The notes under the pieces are model-generated. The model was not told where the DNA came from and searched no databases. It saw nothing but the letters and a program-made list of their open reading frames with translations. A stretch of DNA of 53,057 nucleotides from Camelimonas fluminis (GTDB lineage: Bacteria > Pseudomonadota > Alphaproteobacteria > Rhizobiales > Beijerinckiaceae), in assembly GCF_014656355.1 (NCBI RefSeq), contig NZ_BNCG01000014.1:55306-108362 (forward strand), written 5' to 3'. Numbering within the stretch: position 1 is the stretch's first letter; every line of letters starts with the position of its first letter. Shown one piece after another: positions 46,550 through 53,057 of this stretch. A program made the translations under genes and the position numbers.

Positions 46550-46963
46550 TCAGCCGGCTTTCTTCGCCGCCAGCAGGTCGCGAATTTCAGCGAGCAGCAC
46601 GACGTCGGCGGGCGTCTCCGGCGTCGCCTCTTCCTTCGCCTTCAACCTGTTGATGCCGCGCACCACCAGAAACAGGATCCAGGCGACAATCATGAAGTTC
46701 ACCGCCAGGGTGATGAACCGGCCATAGCCAATGACGGCGCCCTGCTTCTGGGCTTCAGCATAGGACGTGGCGGTGACGTCCTTGCCCAATGCGATGAAGT
46801 GATTGGTGAAATCGAGGCCGCCGGTAACCCAGCCGATGATGGGCATGAAAATATCCGCCACCAGCGAGTTAACGATGCCGCTGAAAGCCGCGCCGATGAT
46901 CACGCCGATCGCGAGATCAACGACGTTGCCGCGCATGGCGAATTTTTTGAATTCACTCAACAT
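46550..46963 (-). CDS. mscL: Large-conductance mechanosensitive channel
   Basis: 137 residues, normal length. MscL is the homopentameric inner-membrane safety valve that opens on hypo-osmotic shock. Seen: the N-terminal amphipathic helix [20 protein letters not shown]1 with the gate ([22 protein letters not shown]), TM2 ([19 protein letters not shown]) and the C-terminal helix with EIRDLLAAK. The ATG at 46963 follows GAGGAGAAAAGCAGG; upstream codons are not part of the protein. Confidence 0.97.
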   Translation of the reverse strand: MLSEFKKFAMRGNVVDLAIGVIIGAAFSGIVNSLVADIFMPIIGWVTGGLDFTNHFIALGKDVTATSYAEAQKQGAVIGYGRFITLAVNFMIVAWILFLVVRGINRLKAKEEATPETPADVVLLAEIRDLLAAKKAG

Positions 46964-47219
46964 CCTGCTTTTCTCCTCAAGATCGGCGTCGCGATGCCTG
47001 GCCGGCCCACGTCCAGCCTCCTGGCTCCTGACGGCGAGCCGCCCCCAGGCCGCGAGATGCTTGCGCCCGCCAAAGTTTGGTCTCACCTTCTTTGCTGGAT
47101 AACCTGGTAAAGGTTATTGATCGTTACACAAACGCGCGTGCAACCTTGCCCTGGACAGGTCGGCCCTCAATCCTGTCGCTCCACGCGGCGGGCCCGCCAC
47201 CCCAGACGACAGGAGTCCC

Positions 47220-50200
47220 ATGCCCGACAGCTGGATGGTGATCGCCGCCGCGTTACTTTATCTGTGCGCGCTTTTTGGCGTCGCGTGGTTTGGCGACCGG
47301 CGCGCCGGGCGGTGGCTCGACGGGCGCCTGCGGATGTTGATCTATCCGCTGACCATCGCCGTCTACTGCACGTCCTGGACATTCTACGGCTCGGTCGGGT
47401 TCGCCGCCCGCTCCGGCCTCGACTTCCTGATGATCTATATCGGACCGGCGCTGGCGCTGGTTCTCGGCGCCCGGCTGATCATGCGCATCATTGCCCTCAG
47501 CCGCGCCCAGAACATTACCTCCGTCGCCGACTTCGTGGCGGCCCGCTACGGCAAGAGCCAGAAGGTCGCGGCCATCGTCGCGCTGATCGCCGTCACCGGC
47601 TCGGTTCCCTATATCGCCCTGCAGCTCAAGGCCGTCTCGGTTTCACTCACCGCGTTTCTCGCCGCCATCGACGGCAAGACCGCATCGTGGATGGAGTGGA
47701 TCAGCGTGATGGCGGCGGTGGTGCTGGCGCTGTTCGCCGTGGCGTTCGGCACCCGGCGGGTCGACGCCACCGAACACCAGCAGGGGCTCGTCGCCGCCAT
47801 CGCCGTGGAGTCTGTCGTCAAGCTGGTCGCGTTTCTCGCCGTCGGGCTGTTCATCACTTATGTGATGTTCGGCGGCGTGACCGACATCGTCGCCCGCGCC
47901 GACGCCACCTCGCCCACGCGTTTTCTGGAAATGACGTCCAGCCCGCTCAATCTGGCGACGCTGGTGCTGTTGTCGGCCTGCGCCGCGCTGCTGTTGCCGC
48001 GCCAGTTTCACATGATGATCGTGGAGAACCGCCGGGTGAGCGACGCGCCGCGCATGGCGTGGATGTTCGCCGCATATCTGGCGTTGATCAACCTGTTCGT
48101 CATCCCGATCGCCCTCGCCGGCATCTCGATGTTTCCCAACGCCACCGACCGGGACATGACCCTGCTGCAGCTGCCGCTGCACGCAGGCGCCGGCTGGGTG
48201 GCGCTGCTGGCCTTCATCGGCGGCCTTTCCGCCGCGACGGCCATGGTGATCGTCGACTCCGTCGCCCTGGCGATCATGATCTCCAACGACCTGGTCATGC
48301 CGGTGTTGCTGCGCTGGCGTTCGGCCCGGGCGGCGCGCGGCCTGCACATCCGCTCCGGCATGGGCCCGGTGGTTTTGGGCATCCGTCGCTGCGCCATCGT
48401 GCTGGTGATGGCGCTGGCCTGGTTTTACAATGAAAACGCGGCGAACGCGGCGCTGGCGGCGACCGGGCTGCTGTCATTCGCCGCCATCGCCCAGATCGCG
48501 CCGCCTTTCATCGGCGGCCTTGTCTGGCGGCGCGGCACGGCGCTGGGGGCGGTGGCCGGGCTCAGCGTCGCCTGGCTTGCCTGGGCCTGGATGCTGCTGC
48601 TGCCGGCGATCGCTGACCCGCAGAGCCTGGGCAGTTCCTTCCTGACTGGCCCCTTCGGCCTGCGCATCATCAATCCAGCGGTGTTGACCGGGGCCGGTCC
48701 GGAAAATATCACCCCCGGGGTCCTCTGGAGCCTTGGCCTCAATATTGTCTTCTATGTCACCTGTTCCCTGCTACGCCCGGCCAGCGCCATCGAGCGCCTT
48801 CAGGCCTATGCCTTCCGCTCGCCGGAACCGCGCATGAGCCAGAGCCCGATGCCGGTGCGCGGAGTCGCCACCTTTGATGACCTGTATGACGCCGTGGCGC
48901 GTTATCTCGGCGAGGATCGCGCCCGCTCGGCCTTCGCCGGTTTCAACGCCACCCGTCAGGAGCCAGCCAGGGGACCGGCCCCGGCGGACATCCAGACCAT
49001 CCGTTTTGCCGAACACCTGCTGGCGTCCGTCATCGGCGCCGCGTCGTCGCGCCTGATGCTGTCGCTGCTCAACAGCTCCGACAAGCTGTCGTCGAGCACG
49101 GCGATGGCGTTGCTGGACGACGCCTCCGCGGCCATCCAGTACAACCGCGACGTTCTGCAGAACGCCCTCGACCACGCCCAGCAGGGCATCACGATTCTCG
49201 ATCACGACATGCGGATCCTGGCCTGGAACCAGGCCTTCGTTGATCTGTATGATCTGCCGCCGGACTTCGTCCGCGTCGGCGTCGGCCTCGACGCGGTCGT
49301 GACCTTCAACGCCAGCCGTGGAGCCTATGGGCCGGGCCACGTCGACGATCTCGTCGCCGACCGGCTCGCCAGCCTGCTGAGCGACGGGCCGCCGGCGCGC
49401 GTCAAGCTCTATCCTGGCGAGAGCGTCATCGAAATCCGCTCCAACAAGCTGCCGGGCGGCGGCTTCGTGACGACCTACACGGAAGTGACGCGGGAGGTGG
49501 AGGCCGAGGAAGCCCTGGAGGCCGCCTACGCCACGCTGGAAAAACGCGTGGAAGAACGCACCCAGGAGTTGATGCGCCTGAACGTGGCGCTGACCAGGGC
49601 AAAATCCGTCGCCGACGAGGCCAACCAGTCGAAGACCCGCTTCCTGGCCGCCGCCAGCCACGACATCCTGCAGCCGCTGAACGCCGCCCGCCTCTACGCC
49701 GCCGCGCTGGTGGAGCGGCCTGAAGGCGCCGGCGAGGCCCGCCCGATGATCGACAACATCGTCGGCTCCCTCGACGCGGTGGAAGAGATCCTCACGGCGC
49801 TGCTTGACATCTCACGCCTCGACGCCGGGCAGATGCGGGCTGAATTTTCAATTTTCCCGATCGGCCCCCTGCTCGACCAGTTGCAACGCGAATTCGCGCC
49901 CATGGCCCGTGAGAAGGGCCTGACGCTGAAGGTGTTGCCATCGTCGCTGCACGTGCGCTCAGACCGGCGGCTGCTGCGCCGGCTGCTGCAGAACCTCATT
50001 TCCAACGCCATCAAATATACGCCGTCAGGCAAGGTGCTCGTTGGCTGCCGGCGCCATGGCGACCGTCTGCGCGTCGCCGTCGCCGATACCGGCCTTGGCA
50101 TTCCTGAGTCGAAGCAGCGCCTCATTTTCCGCGAGTTCCAGCGGCTTGACCAGGGCATGCGCGAAGCGCGCGGCCTCGGCCTGGGTCTGTCCATCGTCGA

Positions 50201-50720
50201 GCGCATCGCCCACGTGCTCCACCACAAGGTGTCCGTCGTCTCCACGCCAGGGCGGGGCTCGCTGTTCTCTGTGACGATGCCGGTGCGCGAGCCGGTGGCG
50301 GCGCCGGAGGTCAACCGTCCCACGCCAGCCCCGGCCACGCCCCTGACCGGCATGCGCATTCTCGCCATCGACAATGAGCCTGCGATTCTGGAGGGCATGC
50401 GCGCCCTGCTGGAAGGCTGGGGCTGCGAGGTGGCGACGGGCGGCAGCCTCGATGAGGCCAACCGGGCGATCGGCGCGCGCCGCTTCGCGCCGGATATCGT
50501 CATCGCCGACTATCATCTGGATGAAGGCGACGGCCTGGAAGCAATCACCCGCCTGCGTTGGCGGCTGGGGCCCGGCCTGCACGCCGTGCTGCTGACCGCC
50601 GACCGCTCGCCGGAAGTGCGGGCGGAAGCACAGAGGAAAAACGCTCACGTGCTGCACAAGCCGTTGAAACCGGCGGCGCTGCGCGCCCTGCTGACCCAGT
50701 GGCGGGCGCGGATGGAATGA
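47220..50720 (+). CDS. Symporter-coupled hybrid sensor histidine kinase (CrbS/CbrA-like)
   Basis: 1166 residues in one chain. Residues ~1-520 are a multi-helix sodium:solute symporter domain (LYLCALFGVAWFGDRRAG, RAQNITSVADFVAARYGKSQ, VPYIALQLKAVS). A linker leads to a PAS domain (~647-760) and a coiled coil. HisKA follows with His814 (FLAAASHDILQPLNAARL), then HATPase (NLISNAIKYTPSG, DTGLGIPESK, GLGLGLSI) and a C-terminal receiver (~1045-1160) with Asp1097 (IVIADYHLDEGDG). This order, with a fused receiver, matches the CrbS class, which controls acetate use, more than CbrA, which ends after the kinase. The ligand is unproven. ATG 47220 follows CAGGAG. No response regulator gene adjoins it. 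Confidence 0.92.
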   Translation: MPDSWMVIAAALLYLCALFGVAWFGDRRAGRWLDGRLRMLIYPLTIAVYCTSWTFYGSVGFAARSGLDFLMIYIGPALALVLGARLIMRIIALSRAQNITSVADFVAARYGKSQKVAAIVALIAVTGSVPYIALQLKAVSVSLTAFLAAIDGKTASWMEWISVMAAVVLALFAVAFGTRRVDATEHQQGLVAAIAVESVVKLVAFLAVGLFITYVMFGGVTDIVARADATSPTRFLEMTSSPLNLATLVLLSACAALLLPRQFHMMIVENRRVSDAPRMAWMFAAYLALINLFVIPIALAGISMFPNATDRDMTLLQLPLHAGAGWVALLAFIGGLSAATAMVIVDSVALAIMISNDLVMPVLLRWRSARAARGLHIRSGMGPVVLGIRRCAIVLVMALAWFYNENAANAALAATGLLSFAAIAQIAPPFIGGLVWRRGTALGAVAGLSVAWLAWAWMLLLPAIADPQSLGSSFLTGPFGLRIINPAVLTGAGPENITPGVLWSLGLNIVFYVTCSLLRPASAIERLQAYAFRSPEPRMSQSPMPVRGVATFDDLYDAVARYLGEDRARSAFAGFNATRQEPARGPAPADIQTIRFAEHLLASVIGAASSRLMLSLLNSSDKLSSSTAMALLDDASAAIQYNRDVLQNALDHAQQGITILDHDMRILAWNQAFVDLYDLPPDFVRVGVGLDAVVTFNASRGAYGPGHVDDLVADRLASLLSDGPPARVKLYPGESVIEIRSNKLPGGGFVTTYTEVTREVEAEEALEAAYATLEKRVEERTQELMRLNVALTRAKSVADEANQSKTRFLAAASHDILQPLNAARLYAAALVERPEGAGEARPMIDNIVGSLDAVEEILTALLDISRLDAGQMRAEFSIFPIGPLLDQLQREFAPMAREKGLTLKVLPSSLHVRSDRRLLRRLLQNLISNAIKYTPSGKVLVGCRRHGDRLRVAVADTGLGIPESKQRLIFREFQRLDQGMREARGLGLGLSIVERIAHVLHHKVSVVSTPGRGSLFSVTMPVREPVAAPEVNRPTPAPATPLTGMRILAIDNEPAILEGMRALLEGWGCEVATGGSLDEANRAIGARRFAPDIVIADYHLDEGDGLEAITRLRWRLGPGLHAVLLTADRSPEVRAEAQRKNAHVLHKPLKPAALRALLTQWRARME

Positions 50721-51014
50721 AACAGCGCCACGAATGCGTCAAGGCAAAGCCTCGCTCCTGAACCTGGCCTTCATTCGATTTCTTTGACGCACTTTCTTCA
50801 CGAAAAGCGGAGTCCACTTCTCTCGAACATGCTCCGTTGGCCTGCTTCCGACATTCGCATCCCCTGATACAGGGCGGTGGAGCGAATACCGGACGCAAAC
50901 GCCAAATTCGTTCCACTAGAGCAGTTTTCGATCAATCTGGATCGCAAATTGCCCCAGTTTTTATTTTGAGCGAATTCTGATCGATCGGCCAATTCCGGCT
51001 GATCGGAAAGCGCT
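50721..51014. other. Intergenic region made of Hyphomicrobiales-type repeats
   Basis: The whole 294-base gap downstream of the kinase carries repeat-like sequence. 50777-50840 (TTTGACGC-CTTTCTTCACG...GTCCACTTCTCTCGAA) is one element and 50916-51018 another. Confidence 0.6.
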
Positions 51015-51018
51015 CTAG
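50916..51018. repeat. Intergenic palindromic repeat, copy 1
   Basis: A ~100-base element bounded by CTAGAGCAGTTTTCGATCA and TGATCGGAAAGCGCTCTAG, an imperfect terminal inverted repeat. Internally, ATCTGGATCGCAAATTGC and TTTTGAGCGAATT recur at 53000-53057. Its end overlaps and supplies the TAG stop codon of the zinc-ribbon gene. Confidence 0.75.
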
Positions 51019-51266
51019 CGCGTCCCCAGAATCAGCGTGATCATGATGGCGGCGAAGCAGATCATCATGATCGCGCCAACAATCACCCCAACCAGCATGC
51101 GGGCGGTGATCCAGGCGCCAGCGACGTTGCCCGCCACGCCCGCGACGCCCACGACGCGATCAGGCCGCGCCGCGCTATCGTCGGCGACGGGATAGCCGCA
51201 GCCAGGGCAGGCAGGCGCCCGGTCAGAAATCTGGCGACCGCATTCCGGGCATGAAATCAGTGACAT
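51015..51266 (-). CDS. Zinc-ribbon membrane protein, 83 aa
   Basis: 83 residues. The N-terminal zinc ribbon is formed by Cys6, Cys9, Cys20 and Cys23 (CPECG, CPGCG). A short linker follows, then one or two hydrophobic helices (ITARMLVGVIVGAIMMICFAAIMITLIL, ~53-80) reach almost to the end. The ATG at 51266 follows GGAAAATTC; the longer open frame overlaps the ompA-like gene and is not real. The stop codon TAG lies inside the adjoining palindromic repeat, so insertion or decay of that element may have set the C-terminus. The function is unknown. Confidence 0.8.
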   Translation of the reverse strand: MSLISCPECGRQISDRAPACPGCGYPVADDSAARPDRVVGVAGVAGNVAGAWITARMLVGVIVGAIMMICFAAIMITLILGTR

Positions 51267-51294
51267 GAATTTTCCGTTTCTGGCAATTTGACGG

Positions 51295-51990
51295 TCAGCG
51301 CGCGCCGGGTCCGGCGCCGATGATGATCTCGACGCGGCGATTGCGTTGACGCCCCTGCGGGTCATCCGAGCCGTCGGGACGATTGTTGGCAACCACCGGG
51401 CGGGCCTCGCCAAAGCCCGCTGTGCGCATACGCCTTGCCGCAATGCCCCGCGCCGCCAGCCAGGCCCCGACGGACGCGGCCCGCTGGCGCGACAGCCCCA
51501 GATTGTAGACATCCGAACCAATGGCGTCGGTGTGTCCCTCGATGCGCACCGGCGCGTCGCGATAAGCCTTGAGCAGCTCAGCAATGCGCCCCAGAATCGG
51601 CCGGGCGTCGGCGCGAATATCCGACCTGTCAAAATCGAACAGCACATCGCCAGGCACGGCGATCACAATGTCGCCCTGCATCTCCCGCGCGCCCAGTTCG
51701 CCCAGCAGTTTCTGGGCCCGCAGGCGGGAGTGCGGCGCCACTTCACGGATGCGGAAGGACGACTCATCTCCCCGGCCGGCGACAGCCGACGTCTTCTCCC
51801 GCTGGCGCCACAGGCTGTGCGGCCCATCGCGGAGGCGCCATGTGCTGGCGCCCACGGGGCGTTCGGCAATGCGACCGGTCCGGTCGCCGAGAGTTCCTGC
51901 CCCGCGAGTGACCTCATAGTCGGCCAGCGCCGGACTGCAGGAAAAAACCACGGCGGCGATGCACGCCGGCAGACGGATCCGTCCCCACAT
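51295..51990 (-). CDS. OmpA-family periplasmic/outer-membrane protein
   Basis: 231 residues with a signal peptide (cleavage after CSPALA). The N-terminal ~80 residues are of unknown fold and mostly charged. The C-terminal OmpA-like peptidoglycan-binding domain (~105-225) shows VLFDFDRSDIRADARPIL, IEGHTDAIGSD, NLGLSRQRAASV and RRVEIII. There is no beta-barrel, so it probably anchors to or senses peptidoglycan from the periplasm. It starts three bases after the stop of the gene upstream, and the two are almost certainly co-transcribed; the zinc-ribbon gene follows after 28 bases. Confidence 0.9.
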   Translation of the reverse strand: MWGRIRLPACIAAVVFSCSPALADYEVTRGAGTLGDRTGRIAERPVGASTWRLRDGPHSLWRQREKTSAVAGRGDESSFRIREVAPHSRLRAQKLLGELGAREMQGDIVIAVPGDVLFDFDRSDIRADARPILGRIAELLKAYRDAPVRIEGHTDAIGSDVYNLGLSRQRAASVGAWLAARGIAARRMRTAGFGEARPVVANNRPDGSDDPQGRQRNRRVEIIIGAGPGAR

Positions 51991-51993
51991 GGA

Positions 51994-52599
51994 TCAGCGC
52001 GCTTCTGCGAGCGACAGACGCAGGATCACGCCGGGGGCGTTCTGGTCGTCGCCCTCATTGCCTTCATTGAAGCTGAGAGTCACCTGTTTCGTCCCGTCAG
52101 GAATCTGTCCCGGAAACACCAGTTCAGCGTCGATGGTCTGGCCGTTGGCGATGGTGAGGTAGCGGTTGTCGTCCGGCTGGCGCAATTGCAGGCGCTGGCC
52201 GTCGCCCAGATCAAGCGTGGCGTTGGCCTCATTGAGGTTGACGCGGCTGGTGCGGCGGCTGTCGAAGGAGGCGACCAGATGGACGACGGTCGCGTCCTCG
52301 CCAACCACGATCTTGCGCACCTGGATGGTGACGCCGGCCGGAACGCTGGCCTGTCCGCCTGAAACCTTGAAGGTTTTTTCTGATGCGGACGCGGCTGGCG
52401 CGGCCTCCCCCACAGGAGCCGCGGCGCCGGACTGGACGCCGGACTGGGCGCCGGACTGGGCGAGGACAGAGGCGCCAGACATCGCCCAGGCCAGAGCAAG
52501 GACAAAGGTCAATACACTGGCGGCGCGGGCGGATTTCCGGAGGCTGGAAGCACATGCGGTGGTTTGCCTGGCGACTGTCGGCATCGTCGCGAGCATCAT
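51994..52599 (-). CDS. Exported protein of unknown function, partner of the OmpA-like protein
   Basis: 201 residues. A long signal peptide (hydrophobic ~28-47, ...ASVLAQ) is followed by a short AQSGAQSGVQSGA repeat and an Ala-rich linker. A ~125-residue domain begins near TFKVSGGQASVPAGVTIQVRKIVVGEDATVVHLVASFDSR and alternates beta-type segments to the C-terminus, resembling an immunoglobulin-like sandwich. I do not recognise the family. ATG 52599 follows GGAAGGTGATTTC; codons further upstream are not credible. It is first in a three-gene unit with the OmpA-like and zinc-ribbon genes. Confidence 0.8.
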   Translation of the reverse strand: MMLATMPTVARQTTACASSLRKSARAASVLTFVLALAWAMSGASVLAQSGAQSGVQSGAAAPVGEAAPAASASEKTFKVSGGQASVPAGVTIQVRKIVVGEDATVVHLVASFDSRRTSRVNLNEANATLDLGDGQRLQLRQPDDNRYLTIANGQTIDAELVFPGQIPDGTKQVTLSFNEGNEGDDQNAPGVILRLSLAEAR

Positions 52600-53057
52600 G
52601 AAATCACCTTCCCTGTTTGTGCAGACGGCGGCTGTCTGTCTGCCTGTTCCGCGCCGCTGCGCCTGGCCTGCGTCGCGGCGCAGCCGTTCTAACCCGGCCT
52701 GCGTCGGGGGCGGGATCAAAAATACGCCATGGCGGCCGCATCCGCCCCATTCCACGGACGTGTGAACGCGCAACGGGCCGGGGTGGAGGAGCCAGAACAG
52801 GCTTTGACTGCAGGGGGCGCCCCAACGGGGCGACGCGGCGGAGCCGGCGCCAGAAACTGTTCGGCCCGTCCAGGCGGCTGCCCCATGCGGACGCCTGCGG
52901 CGCCTGAACAAAACACAACGTGATGCAGGCGTCACAACCAACATGCCCTATCATCACGCCATGACGCTACCCAAACGGAGGCAACCATCACGTATTAGGG
53001 CAGTTTTCGATCAATCTGGATCGCAAACTGCTCCAGTTTTTTTGTTTTGAGCGAATT
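52600..53057. other. Region upstream of the exported-protein gene to the window end
   Basis: 458 bases with no supported gene, ending in a second copy of the palindromic repeat that is cut by the window edge. Confidence 0.5.
53000..53057. repeat. Intergenic palindromic repeat, copy 2 (cut by window end)
   Basis: It starts with the 28 bases found at 50921-50948 and continues with a few changes (CTGCTCCAGTTT for TTGCCCCAGTTT) to TTTTGAGCGAATT at the window end. It has the same orientation as copy 1. Confidence 0.75.

Overview
This window is GC-rich chromosomal DNA from an alphaproteobacterium, most likely of the order Hyphomicrobiales (Rhizobiales). The case rests on several markers seen together: a MucR/Ros zinc-finger regulator, a Shemin-type 5-aminolevulinate synthase (hemA), the block murA / DUF2948 / hisD / UPF0262 / low-molecular-weight phosphatase, Irr-type iron control boxes before both bacterioferritin genes, a CIRCE element before groESL, a tRNA-His with A73 and no encoded G-1, and intergenic palindromes of the kind common in this order. 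I cannot name the genus from sequence alone.

Layout, left to right. 0-5 kb: an SbmA/BacA-type ABC exporter, a 34-residue membrane peptide with its own terminator, and groES-groEL behind CIRCE. 5-9 kb: a MarR regulator, a periplasmic L,D-transpeptidase, an unrecognised protein with ADP-ribosyltransferase-like motifs, and a DUF2076 protein. 9-12.6 kb: a c-type cytochrome followed by a tightly coupled lutABC lactate-oxidation operon. 12.6-14.8 kb: a small acidic protein, then bfd and bfr (iron storage and release), each with an Irr-box-like palindrome. 14.9-18 kb: a large PAS histidine kinase of the PdhS/PleC/DivJ type. 18.3-23 kb: tRNA-His, an orphan LuxR regulator and mucR, separated by two long gene-poor, locally AT-rich stretches. 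23-26.4 kb: an HxlR regulator divergent from a DsbA-fold isomerase / atypical SDR / nitronate monooxygenase cluster, with a clear operator palindrome between them. 26.6-31 kb: a Tyr/Arg-rich secreted protein, a thiolase-like protein, tRNA-Thr and hemA. 31-37 kb: the murA-hisD block, interrupted by a reverse-strand proline-rich secreted protein. 37-43.4 kb: a TerC-family membrane protein, a beta-lactamase-fold hydrolase, a NUDIX hydrolase, an acyl-CoA ligase and an EamA exporter. 43.5-47 kb: an alpha/beta-hydrolase lipoprotein, a tiny lipoprotein, two related small secreted proteins and mscL. 47-53 kb: a symporter-coupled hybrid histidine kinase (CrbS/CbrA-like), then an unknown exported protein / OmpA / zinc-ribbon cluster lying between two direct copies of an intergenic palindrome.

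No phage, insertion sequence, CRISPR array or classical defence island is visible. The most unusual signals are non-coding: a roughly 100-bp dispersed repeat family (four copies, one on the minus strand) with a terminal stem that is preserved by a compensatory base change, and the paired Irr boxes that share the same spacer. Among proteins, the ART-like protein at 7.1 kb, the SDR lacking its catalytic Ser and Tyr, the thiolase-like protein lacking its Cys, and the OmpA-linked unknown deserve a second look.
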